The notes under the pieces: model-generated | What the model was told of the DNA's origin: nothing | What the model saw: only the letters and a program-made list of their open reading frames with translations | Databases searched by the model: none | Translations under genes and position numbers: made by a program | Assembly: GCA_029555205.1 (NCBI GenBank) | Contig: JAKPTB010000007.1 | Span: 1-37,275 of the forward strand | Length of the DNA: 37,275 nucleotides | Source: Bacillota bacterium | GTDB lineage: Bacteria; Bacillota; Desulfotomaculia; Desulfotomaculales; Pelotomaculaceae | Direction of reading: 5' to 3' | Shown: positions 15,728 through 23,556 of the stretch, one piece after another | Layout of the letters: each line of letters starts with the position of its first letter | How positions within the stretch are numbered: position 1 is the stretch's first letter

Positions 15728-17731
15728 TTATAATCCCACCGGTTCCCCGGGCGGGCCCATTTCCAGCACATCTTCCAGGTAGGCCCGCAGCACCTCGGCC
15801 ACACTCCAGGCCTGGGCGATGCAACCCCTGGGAAGGTTCGGCTCGTCGCCGTCGAAAATCTCTGAGATATAGCCGGCACCGTGGTCGCGCAGCTGATCGC
15901 GGAAAGGCCGGATTAACCTTAAGGCAGTTTCCCGGCTGGCCGGGCTGTAGCCGTGCACCCGCCGGATGGCGGTGATAAAGGGCCCCATCAGCCAGCCCCA
16001 GGCCGTCCCCTGGTGGTAGGCGCCATCCCGCTGGAAGCGGTCCCCGCTGTAAATGCCCCGGTACTCCCCGTCAGCCGGGGAGAGACTGCGGAGCCCGTAA
16101 GTTACGTAGAGCTCCTGCCAGACCTTGTGCACCACCCGGAGTGCCTGCTCCCGGCTGAGCATGGTATGGGGGAGGCTCACCGCCAGCAACTGGTTGGGCC
16201 GGACCCTGGAGTCCACCCCCTCCGGAGAAACCACGTCATACAGGCAGCCCCTTTTTTCGTCCCAGAATTGTTTCAAAAAGCTGTCCTTCACCAGCCCCGG
16301 CCGGACAGGGCCGGGAAACTCCTCCCCGCAGAGGCGGCTGAGCTTTTCCAGGATGCAGAGGGCGTTATACCACAGGGCATTGATTTCCACAGCCTTACCG
16401 TGGCGCGGCGTCACCACCCACTGATCCACCCTGGCGTCCATCCAGGTCAACTGGACCTCCGGGGAGCCGGCACTGATCAGGCCGTCTTCAGCCATGCCGG
16501 TGTTGTAATCGGTGCCTTCAGCGTACCAGCGGACGATCTCCTTGATTACCGGATACAGGCGCTCCCGCACAAAATCCAGGTCGCCGGTGTAGGCCAGGTA
16601 GCGCCGGGCAGCATGAATAAACCAGAGAGAAGCATCCACGGTGTTGTAAACCGGAACCCTGGCCCCGTCAAAAAAAGCGTTGGGCAACAGCCCCTTCCGG
16701 CTGTGTTCCGCGAAGGTCAGCAGGATCTCCCGGGCCTCCTGAAAACGCCGGGTTACCAGGGTAAGCCCGGGCAGGGAAATCATGGCGTCCCGGCCCCAGT
16801 CGGCAAACCAGGGATAGCCGGCGATGACGGTTTTTTTCCCGCTGGACCGGCGTTGCACAATAAAGGCGTCCGCAGCCCGCACCAGACGGCAGGCAAAGCT
16901 GTCCGGGCAGGCGGCCTGCTCCTCCAGTTTGCGGAGCCGGGCCCGCTCTTTTTCCAGTAAATTTAGGGGGTCAAGACCGGCTGGCCGGCAGCTTTCCTCA
17001 ACGGTGGCAAAAACCGCAAAGGTTTTGACTTCCCCCGCAGCGATGGGAACCTCAAAGCGTCCGGGCACGTAGTGGTCCTCCCAGTCGTTCTCGCCCCGCT
17101 CTTTTTCCGCCCTGTAGGCCATCCCCTCGTACCAGCTCCCGCCGGGTATAAAGGTGCCGGCGCTGCAGGTGAGCAGCAACTCCGGCAGGTCCTCCCCCCC
17201 GGCAACTGCAATAGAAACGCCGCCGGTAACAGGCCTTTGGCTGAAATAAAGCTCCTCCCGGCGCGTGACGCAGTGGTGGCCGCGGCCGTTGACCAGGGGA
17301 ACCAGGGTCAGCAGGGCCGGCGCAGCGCCGTTGCAGACCCGGTAGAGGATCACCGTGCTGTTTTTGCCGTACACCATGAAAACGGTCTTGTCCAGGGATA
17401 TGTCTTTGAAACTGTATGTAAAGGTTGGAAAGGGCTCCACCTGGACCCGCTGGAGGTGGATGAAGCCGGTTTCCCTGAAACCGGACCGGTTTTCGTTGGC
17501 GGCCAGGTTAAAGGTGCAGGAGCCCGCCCGGAAGCGCTCGTCCAACTTGGCCAGGTGCAGCACCCGCCGGCCCGGGGGATTGTGGGCAGCTATCAGCAGG
17601 CCGTGGTACTTGCGGCTGTTGAGGTTGATCAGGGTGCCGGAAGCATAGCCGCCGATGCCGTTGGTGGCCAGCCATTCCTTTTGCAGGCCGGACTCCAGGG
17701 TGCGCCATTCGCTTTTGCCGTAATCTAACAT
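15728..17731 (-). CDS. Glycogen-debranching-type amylo-alpha-1,6-glucosidase
   Basis: A 667-residue glycoside hydrolase of the archaeal/bacterial debranching-enzyme group, likely cytosolic and acting on alpha-1,6 branch points of glycogen or related glucans. The N-terminal beta-sandwich domain starts with KEWLATNGIGGYASGTLIN and NSRKYHGLLIA. The C-terminal (alpha/alpha)6 barrel has AGYPWFADWGRDAMISLPGL, NTVDASLWFIHA, EINALWYNAL and YHQGTAWGWLMGPFI, which are typical of the GDE_C domain. No signal peptide is visible. The ATG is preceded by AGAGGTG. It follows the glucokinase gene by 41 nt and precedes the isomerase, a compact route from glucan to fructose 6-phosphate. No glycogen synthase, phosphorylase or branching enzyme gene is in the window. 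Confidence 0.9.
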   Translation of the reverse strand: MLDYGKSEWRTLESGLQKEWLATNGIGGYASGTLINLNSRKYHGLLIAAHNPPGRRVLHLAKLDERFRAGSCTFNLAANENRSGFRETGFIHLQRVQVEPFPTFTYSFKDISLDKTVFMVYGKNSTVILYRVCNGAAPALLTLVPLVNGRGHHCVTRREELYFSQRPVTGGVSIAVAGGEDLPELLLTCSAGTFIPGGSWYEGMAYRAEKERGENDWEDHYVPGRFEVPIAAGEVKTFAVFATVEESCRPAGLDPLNLLEKERARLRKLEEQAACPDSFACRLVRAADAFIVQRRSSGKKTVIAGYPWFADWGRDAMISLPGLTLVTRRFQEAREILLTFAEHSRKGLLPNAFFDGARVPVYNTVDASLWFIHAARRYLAYTGDLDFVRERLYPVIKEIVRWYAEGTDYNTGMAEDGLISAGSPEVQLTWMDARVDQWVVTPRHGKAVEINALWYNALCILEKLSRLCGEEFPGPVRPGLVKDSFLKQFWDEKRGCLYDVVSPEGVDSRVRPNQLLAVSLPHTMLSREQALRVVHKVWQELYVTYGLRSLSPADGEYRGIYSGDRFQRDGAYHQGTAWGWLMGPFITAIRRVHGYSPASRETALRLIRPFRDQLRDHGAGYISEIFDGDEPNLPRGCIAQAWSVAEVLRAYLEDVLEMGPPGEPVGL

Positions 17732-17772
17732 CTCGCACCTCTTTCCACTAGCATAATCTCAACAGGAGCCTT

Positions 17773-18744
17773 TTATTCCTGCGGATTTACCGCCTGCAGG
17801 GCCAGGGCCACGGCGCCCAGGGCCCCGGCCCGGCCGCCCAGCTCAGCCGGGGCCAGGCGCAGCTGCAGCCGGGCAGCCGCCAGGGATCTGGCCTGGACTT
17901 CCCGCCGCACTCCTTCCCAGATCAGTTCTCCTGCCGCCATGACCCCGCCGCCCAGGACGACAAGGGATGGGTTCAGCAGGTTGACCAGGTTGGCCACGCC
18001 GATTCCCAGATAACGGGCGGCCCCTGCAATGATGGAAACTGCCCCGGGGTCTCCCCGGGCCGCAGCCGCAGCCACAGCAGCAGCGCTGATCTTCCCGGGG
18101 TCTCCCCCCGCCGCGGCCAGGATCTCCTTGCCGCCGCCGCCGGCAACCAGTTTCCCGGCCGCCCTGGCAATGGCCGTGCCGGAGGCCAGGGCCTCCAGAC
18201 AGCCCCGGTTGCCGCAGCTACAGCGGGGACCATAGGGTAAAACGGTCATGTGGCCGATTTCTCCGGCGCCGTCCGCGGCCCCGCGGTAAAGCCTCCCCCC
18301 CAGGATCAGGCCGCCGCCGACCCCGGTGCTGACGGTAATAAAGACCATATTTTCCGCGCCCCTGCCGGCTCCGTAAAGGTGCTCGCCCAGGGCGGCCAGG
18401 TTGGCGTCGTTATCCAGCAGGACGCGGACCCCCGTCTTTTCCTCTAAAACCTCCCGGATGGGAACATTGTTCCAGTTTAAATTGGGGGCAAAATGAATGA
18501 TCCCCCTGGAGCTGTCCAGGGGGCCCGGGGCGCCCAGGGCCAGTGCCCTCAGCCGGGAGGAGGGCGGCGCTTCTCTTTTTACCTGCTCCACGCTCTCCAG
18601 AATCCGGCCAATCACGTGCTGCAGGCCCTTTTCCGCTTCGGTGGGAATTTTTTGTTCAGCCAGCACCTCGCCCCGGGAAGATGCCAGGACCGTGTAAATC
18701 TTTGTCCCGCCCAGGTCCACGCCGGCTACACAGAAATCGGACAC
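17773..18744 (-). CDS. glk: ROK-family glucokinase
   Basis: ATP-dependent sugar kinase (323 residues), most likely glucokinase. It shows the phosphate loop GVDLGGTKI, the substrate and catalytic-Asp segment LLDNDANLAALGE, STGVGGGLILGG, the GEIGHMTV motif and the ROK zinc site CSCGNRGCLEALASG. There is no N-terminal HTH, so it is a kinase rather than a ROK repressor. The start is GTG with GGAGG about 9 nt upstream. The protein is rich in Ala/Gly from about residue 200. It heads the kinase-debranching enzyme-isomerase set. Substrate identity (glucose versus another hexose) is inferred from context. Confidence 0.92.
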   Translation of the reverse strand: MSDFCVAGVDLGGTKIYTVLASSRGEVLAEQKIPTEAEKGLQHVIGRILESVEQVKREAPPSSRLRALALGAPGPLDSSRGIIHFAPNLNWNNVPIREVLEEKTGVRVLLDNDANLAALGEHLYGAGRGAENMVFITVSTGVGGGLILGGRLYRGAADGAGEIGHMTVLPYGPRCSCGNRGCLEALASGTAIARAAGKLVAGGGGKEILAAAGGDPGKISAAAVAAAAARGDPGAVSIIAGAARYLGIGVANLVNLLNPSLVVLGGGVMAAGELIWEGVRREVQARSLAAARLQLRLAPAELGGRAGALGAVALALQAVNPQE

Positions 18745-18883
18745 ACCAATAACCTCCCTGCACTCAAGGGGATTGTACTCTGTTTAATAAAGATGACCGG
18801 GATTTAAGCCTTTGGAAAGTAATGTCAAAGTCTACCCAGCAACCATTCCGGCCAGGGTTTATTTTTTAGGCCAGGGTGGCGGA

Positions 18884-19699
18884 TCAGGCAACTGTACCCC
18901 CCAGCACAAACTTTTCCAGGGCTTCCACAACACCATCTCCGTTAGGGGCTTCCGTTACGTAGTCCGCCCTTTTCTTGATTTCCTCCCGGGCATTGGCCAC
19001 CACCACGCCGAGCCCGGCATAATCCAGCATTTCCAGGTCGTTATAGCCGTCCCCTACGGCCATGGTTTCTTCCCTCTTAATTCCGTAGAAGCCCGCCAGG
19101 TAGGCCAGGGCCTCCCCCTTGGTGGCCCGGGGGTGGGAAAACTCCAGAAAATGCACCTTGGATTTGGAAACGTGCACCTTTCCCCTGTAGAGCGGCGCCA
19201 GCTCTTCCCGGAGGCGATCCAGTTGCTTTTCCTCGGCGATGGCCAGCAACTTGAGGGGATCGCGGTCCAGGTATTCTAAAAAATCTCCCACCAGCTCCGC
19301 CTCCACCCCGGTAAAGGAGGCATATCTCCGGCCCTCCGGGGTATCCCTTTCAACCAGCAGCCGGTCGTCCTCCAGGTAGCAGTTGAGATGGTAGCCCAGC
19401 TGGTGGACCCGGGCAATGATTTCCCGGGCGTAAACCAGGGGCAGCGGCCGGTACAACAGAACCTGGCCGGAGCCGGCGTTCTTCACCAGGGCGCCCTGGT
19501 AGGTAATCAGCGGGACATCCAGGCCCAGTTCCCGGGCATATCTTGCAGCCGATAGATACATGCGTCCGGTGGAGATGGTAAAATGAACGCCGGCGGCACG
19601 TACCGCCGCAACGGCTTCCCTGACCCGGTCAGTAATCTGGAGGTCCCGGGAAAGCAGCGTGTCGTCAAGGTCAACGGCAACCAGCCTGATTTTTGTCAT
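18884..19699 (-). CDS. Cof-type HAD-superfamily phosphatase
   Basis: HAD hydrolase of subfamily IIB (Cof/YwpJ type), 271 residues, probably a sugar-phosphate or flavin-phosphate phosphatase; the substrate cannot be told from sequence. Motif I is AVDLDDTLLSRD (nucleophile Asp), motif II STGR, and motifs III/IV are KGEALAYLAGFYGI and VGDGYNDLEMLDYAGLGVVVANA. The start at ATG 19699 is set by GCGGAGG four bases upstream; the 25-residue extension to 19774 is AT-rich and unconserved. It lies 139 nt upstream of the glucokinase gene. A TATAAT hexamer at 19771-19766 lacks a good -35. Confidence 0.92.
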   Translation of the reverse strand: MTKIRLVAVDLDDTLLSRDLQITDRVREAVAAVRAAGVHFTISTGRMYLSAARYARELGLDVPLITYQGALVKNAGSGQVLLYRPLPLVYAREIIARVHQLGYHLNCYLEDDRLLVERDTPEGRRYASFTGVEAELVGDFLEYLDRDPLKLLAIAEEKQLDRLREELAPLYRGKVHVSKSKVHFLEFSHPRATKGEALAYLAGFYGIKREETMAVGDGYNDLEMLDYAGLGVVVANAREEIKKRADYVTEAPNGDGVVEALEKFVLGGTVA

Positions 19700-19969
19700 A
19701 AAACCTCCGCTTTGTTTACTATTAACAATGTATTTAAAAATATTTAAGAGAAGAGCATTTCTATAATTATACACATTTTTCTCAAATCATGCCAGGAACA
19801 ACCGGTGTAATGGATCTCCCTCCCCGGGAAAACCGTTTTAAAAAATTTCACTTTCCCACGCACCGAACCCCGGCTTAAAACATAACAACCATCCAGAAGA
19901 ACGGGTTTCTTGAGCAGGTTCTTGCGCCTTTTCTATGATTAACCGCAAAACAATACTTCACCGGAAAAA

Positions 19970-21082
19970 TTATTTCTCAGGATTCAGGATGGTACAACAG
20001 GATTCCGGGCTGTTACTGCTTTCTTTTTGTTTTCTCTGCTCCCGCCGGGCTCTCACCATAATCAGCTCGCCTACAATACTCACTGCCAGTTCCTCGGGGG
20101 TTTCCGCGCCGATATTAATCCCGATGGGCGCATAGACCCGGTCCAGTTCCTCCTTCCTGAACCCCTGTCTGAGCAGTTCTTCGAAGGTCAGATCCCTTTT
20201 GGTCCGGCTGCCGATCATGCCGATGTACCCGGCGCCGCTCCGCAGCACCTGTTCCAGGACAACCTTATCGTAAAGGTGGCCCCTGGTCACAATGACAAGG
20301 TAACTATCTTCGTCGACCTCCAGTTCCGGCAACTTCCGGAAAGAATCAATCAGCATAACCTCTACAGGTTCCGGGAACCGCTCCCGGTTGGCGTAATCCG
20401 CACGGTCATCCAGGACCACTGTCCGGAAACCAACATTCTCACTTAAATCGGCAATCCTTTGCGATACATGGCCTGCGCCGAAAATATAAACCGTTCCGCC
20501 CTGGCGCAGGGGTTCAACCAGGAAGCGCTGTTTACCGATCCCCTCCGCGTGGATAGATATTTTAGCCGGCCCGGAAATCAGCTTTTCCAGGAGGTAAGGG
20601 TCGCAGTCAACCTTACCGGTAAGGGTTCCGTCAGGCTTCACCAGGCACTGCTGTCTTGCCAGTCCGGCGGCGCCGGGAACGCTGTCCAGAATGGTGATCA
20701 ACCAGGCCTTCTCCCGCCGTTCCAGGATCCCTGCCGCTGCCTGATAGACCACGCGGTTGTTTTCATCACCGGCGTCGATGTAGTCGATCAGAATTTCACC
20801 CTTGCCGCCGCAGATCATATCCATCCCGGATACATCCCTGCTGGTCAGGTCAAAGGACTGCAGCCTGGTTTGCTTTAAGCGCAGGGCCTCTCCGGCAAGA
20901 TTAATAGCCTCCGCTTCCAGGCGTCCTCCCCCGATGGTACCCGCAGTGGAGCCATCGGCCCGCACCACCATTTTGGCACCGGCGGTACGCGGCGCGGAAC
21001 CGGTTTTATCGAAAATGGTGGCTACGGCAAAACTCTCCTTTTTTTGGAGCAGCGTTTCCATTAACCCGTAAAGTTTTTTCAT
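19970..21082 (-). CDS. XdhC/CoxI-family protein
   Basis: A 370-residue protein of the XdhC family, which in model bacteria inserts or sulfurates the molybdenum cofactor of xanthine dehydrogenase-like enzymes. The N-terminal XdhC/CoxI domain has GSAPRTAGAKMVV, GTIGGGRLEAEA and CGGKGEILIDYI. The C-terminal Rossmann-like domain has VYIFGAGHVSQRIADL, TRGHLYDKVVLEQ and GYIGMIGSRTKRD. The start ATG follows GAGGAGGG by 6 nt. No molybdenum hydroxylase, molybdopterin or selenium gene is near, so the partner enzyme is elsewhere or it has another role. It stands between uvrC (94 nt away) and the HAD gene (270 nt away). Confidence 0.9.
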   Translation of the reverse strand: MKKLYGLMETLLQKKESFAVATIFDKTGSAPRTAGAKMVVRADGSTAGTIGGGRLEAEAINLAGEALRLKQTRLQSFDLTSRDVSGMDMICGGKGEILIDYIDAGDENNRVVYQAAAGILERREKAWLITILDSVPGAAGLARQQCLVKPDGTLTGKVDCDPYLLEKLISGPAKISIHAEGIGKQRFLVEPLRQGGTVYIFGAGHVSQRIADLSENVGFRTVVLDDRADYANRERFPEPVEVMLIDSFRKLPELEVDEDSYLVIVTRGHLYDKVVLEQVLRSGAGYIGMIGSRTKRDLTFEELLRQGFRKEELDRVYAPIGINIGAETPEELAVSIVGELIMVRARREQRKQKESSNSPESCCTILNPEK

Positions 21083-21176
21083 ACATAACCCTCCTCGCTG
21101 AACTTATAGCAGATTCACCACAGGCTAATGCCCGGTCCCTGCTCATGGAAAAATTGACTCCAGGCAAACTGGTTTG

Positions 21177-23033
21177 TTAGGTCCGGTGAAAAAAATCATA
21201 GACAGCCCGGGCTGCCTTTTTGTTCATACCTTTAACGGCGGCCAGTTCCTCCAGGGATGCTTTTTTAATTTCGGCCAGGGAGCCGAAGGCTTTCAACAAC
21301 TCCCGGCGGCGAACCTCCCCGATGCCCTCCACCTCCTCCAGCAGGGACTTCAGCCCGGCCTTGCCCCTGAGCTTGCGGTGATAGGACAGGGCAAAGCGGT
21401 GGGCCTCGTCCCGCAGGCGCTGCAGCAGGTGGAGCGCCCGGGAGCCTGCGGGCAGGATAATGGGATCGGGCCGGCCTTCGGCAAAAAGCTGTTCCTCCTC
21501 TTTAGCCAGGCCGAAGGTTGGGATCCGGTCAAAACCCATTTCACGCATGACGTGCCGGGCAGCGGACAGCTGACCCTTGCCGCCGTCTATAATGACCAGG
21601 TCCGGAAGCAGGTGAAAGCGGGCCGCCTTGCCGGAAAGCCTCCCGGTCTTCAACAACTCCTGCTCTTCCACAGCCCGGGTGAAGCGGCGGCGCAGCACCT
21701 CCTGCAGGGAGGCAAAGTCGTCCGGTCCCTCCACGGTGCGGATTTTGAACCGGCGGTACTGGTCACTGGCCGGCCTGCCCTCCTCAAAAACAACCATCGA
21801 GGCCACGCTGTCGACCCCCTGGGTATTGGAGATATCGTAGCATTCCAGGCGCCGGGGAGGCTGTTCCAGGCCCAGCCCCCGGGCCAGGTCGGCCAGCGCC
21901 CCGGCAATTTCGTCATGTTCCGCCGCCTGCTCCGAACGAACCTGCTCCAGGGCCAGGAGGGCATTGCGGGCCGCCATTTCCACCAGCTTTTTCTTTTCGC
22001 CGCGCCTGGGCGTCTTCAGGACGACTTTGGCCCCCCTCTTGCCGGAAAGCCAGGCCTCAATGACCGGCTTCTCCTCCCCGGTATCCTCAGAAATGAGGAT
22101 TTCTCCCGGGATAAAGCCTGCGTCGTTATAATACTGCTTGACAAAGGCGGTGACAATCTCGGAGCGGCTCAGCCCCTCGGTTCCCTTGAGCATGAAGTGC
22201 TCCCGGCCGATCAGCTTGCCCCCCCGGATCAGGAACAGCATCACACAGGCCTCGTCAAAGGTTTCGGCCAGGGCCGCCACATCCTGGTCTTCAAAACCTC
22301 CGGAAATGATCTTCTGCTTCTCTACCACTTCGCCTACGGCCCGGATCTGGTCCCGGAGCCGGGCAGCCTGTTCAAAATCCAGCTTTTCCGCGGCCTCCTC
22401 CATCCTGGCTGCCAACTGCCGGACCAGGTCCTCCTGCCTTCCCTCCAGGAACAGGCAAACCTCCCGGATCATGGCCCGGTATTTCTCCCTGTCCACCAGG
22501 CCGCAGCAAGGCCCCAGACAGCGCTGGATATGGTGGTTCAGGCAGGGCCGCTCCCGTCTTTCCGGCTCCTTCTTCCTGCAGGAGCGGAAGGGGAAAAGCT
22601 TTTTCAGCAGGCGCAAGGTCTCGTTAACCGCTCCCACCCGGGTGTAGGGGCCGAAGTACCTGGAACCGTCCTTGACGTGGCGGCGGGTGATCATCACCCG
22701 GGGGTAATCATCCCCCAGGGTAACTTTCAGGTAAGGGTAGCTCTTGTCGTCTTTGAGCAGGACGTTGTAGCGGGGGCGGTGCTCCTTAATCAGGTTCTGC
22801 TCTAAAATCAAGGCTTCCACTTCCGAGTCCGTGACGATATAGTCCAGGTCGGCCACCCTGTCCATCAAAACCCTGGTTTTGGGCGGCAGCTGCGCCCCGG
22901 GCTGAAAATAGGAGCGGACCCGGCTTTTTAAGGACACGGCTTTCCCCACATAGAGGATCTTGCCGTTGCCGTCCCGGTAGAGATAGACCCCGGGTTTGGC
23001 GGGGAGGTACTTCAATTTTTCTTCAAGCTGCAT
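21177..23033 (-). CDS. uvrC: UvrC, excinuclease ABC subunit C
   Basis: The nuclease subunit of nucleotide-excision repair, which cuts both sides of the lesion in the UvrB-DNA complex. Residues 12-90 form the GIY-YIG domain (KPGVYLYRDGNGKILYVGKA). A cysteine cluster follows (CRKKEPERRERPCLNHHIQRC pattern, about residues 150-170), then the UVR motif that binds UvrB (EKLDFEQAARLRDQIRAV), the RNase H-like nuclease domain (ECYDISNTQG, LVIIDGGKGQL) and C-terminal helix-hairpin-helix motifs (EVEGIGEVRRRELLKAFGS). 618 residues is normal. The Shine-Dalgarno is weak (GTGGGT). It is transcribed divergently from the coiled-coil gene at 23117. Confidence 0.98.
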   Translation of the reverse strand: MQLEEKLKYLPAKPGVYLYRDGNGKILYVGKAVSLKSRVRSYFQPGAQLPPKTRVLMDRVADLDYIVTDSEVEALILEQNLIKEHRPRYNVLLKDDKSYPYLKVTLGDDYPRVMITRRHVKDGSRYFGPYTRVGAVNETLRLLKKLFPFRSCRKKEPERRERPCLNHHIQRCLGPCCGLVDREKYRAMIREVCLFLEGRQEDLVRQLAARMEEAAEKLDFEQAARLRDQIRAVGEVVEKQKIISGGFEDQDVAALAETFDEACVMLFLIRGGKLIGREHFMLKGTEGLSRSEIVTAFVKQYYNDAGFIPGEILISEDTGEEKPVIEAWLSGKRGAKVVLKTPRRGEKKKLVEMAARNALLALEQVRSEQAAEHDEIAGALADLARGLGLEQPPRRLECYDISNTQGVDSVASMVVFEEGRPASDQYRRFKIRTVEGPDDFASLQEVLRRRFTRAVEEQELLKTGRLSGKAARFHLLPDLVIIDGGKGQLSAARHVMREMGFDRIPTFGLAKEEEQLFAEGRPDPIILPAGSRALHLLQRLRDEAHRFALSYHRKLRGKAGLKSLLEEVEGIGEVRRRELLKAFGSLAEIKKASLEELAAVKGMNKKAARAVYDFFHRT

Positions 23034-23116
23034 CTTTACCCACTGCCTTCAAACAAGAAATAATATCTTGCCGGGAAGCATTTGACATTATATGCTAGAT
23101 AAGAGGAGGTATCCGG

Positions 23117-23530
23117 ATGGAGACACAGTTTATGCCTCTTCTTGAAGAAATCAAGTCACTGGTCAAGGCTAATCTTGAAGGTCAGAGAGCCTTTGGGGAG
23201 CGTTTTGACAGGCGCCTGACCGAAATTGAAAACAAAATGGCCGAAGACACAAAAATTCTTTTTGCAGCTGTAAAAGAGATCAGCACTATTAAAGCTGAAC
23301 TTGTTGAAGTAAAAAACTGGCTTGACTCACTTGAAGTCAAGTTAGAGCAGCTGGACGCCAGAATTGGCCGGCTGGAAACAAAGGTCGAACAGCTTGGGGA
23401 AAAGGCAGCCCTAAGCACACGTAAAAATGAAATCTGGTTTGACCTCGTCGCCAGGGAATATGGTAAGCTGCGCTTTGACCTGGACGTATTGAAGGAAGAG
23501 GTTTCGCTCTCCGGCATAAATGCCGGGTAA
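23117..23530 (+). CDS. Small coiled-coil protein, function unknown
   Basis: A 137-residue soluble, charged protein and the only convincing plus-strand gene here. The start is supported by a strong AGAGGAGGT eight bases before ATG. Residues about 5-95 form heptad-like helices rich in Leu, Ile, Glu and Lys (FDRRLTEIENKM, LDSLEVKLEQLDARIGRLET). A final helical piece is WFDLVAREYGKLRFDLDVL. There is no membrane segment, Cys or catalytic motif. I do not recognise a named family, although short DUF-type coiled-coil proteins of this look are common in clostridia. It lies between uvrC (divergent, 83 nt) and uvrA (convergent, sharing a terminator). The gap to uvrC has only a moderate promoter candidate (TTGCCG-17-TATGCT). 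Confidence 0.85.
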   Translation: METQFMPLLEEIKSLVKANLEGQRAFGERFDRRLTEIENKMAEDTKILFAAVKEISTIKAELVEVKNWLDSLEVKLEQLDARIGRLETKVEQLGEKAALSTRKNEIWFDLVAREYGKLRFDLDVLKEEVSLSGINAG

Positions 23531-23556
23531 AAGTCCCCCCGGGGCTTTTTATTTTT
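23531..23556. terminator. Bidirectional terminator between the coiled-coil gene and uvrA
   Basis: A CCCC/GGGG hairpin flanked by AAAAG and CTTTTT (23529-23550), followed on plus by TTTTTATTTTT and on minus by ACTTTT. It sits directly behind the plus-strand stop and overlaps the uvrA stop codon, so it can end both convergent transcripts. Confidence 0.65.

Noticed and set aside
23083..23090. TTGACA as -35 box for the coiled-coil gene
   Set aside because: No -10 hexamer lies 16-18 bp downstream; that position is the ribosome binding site.
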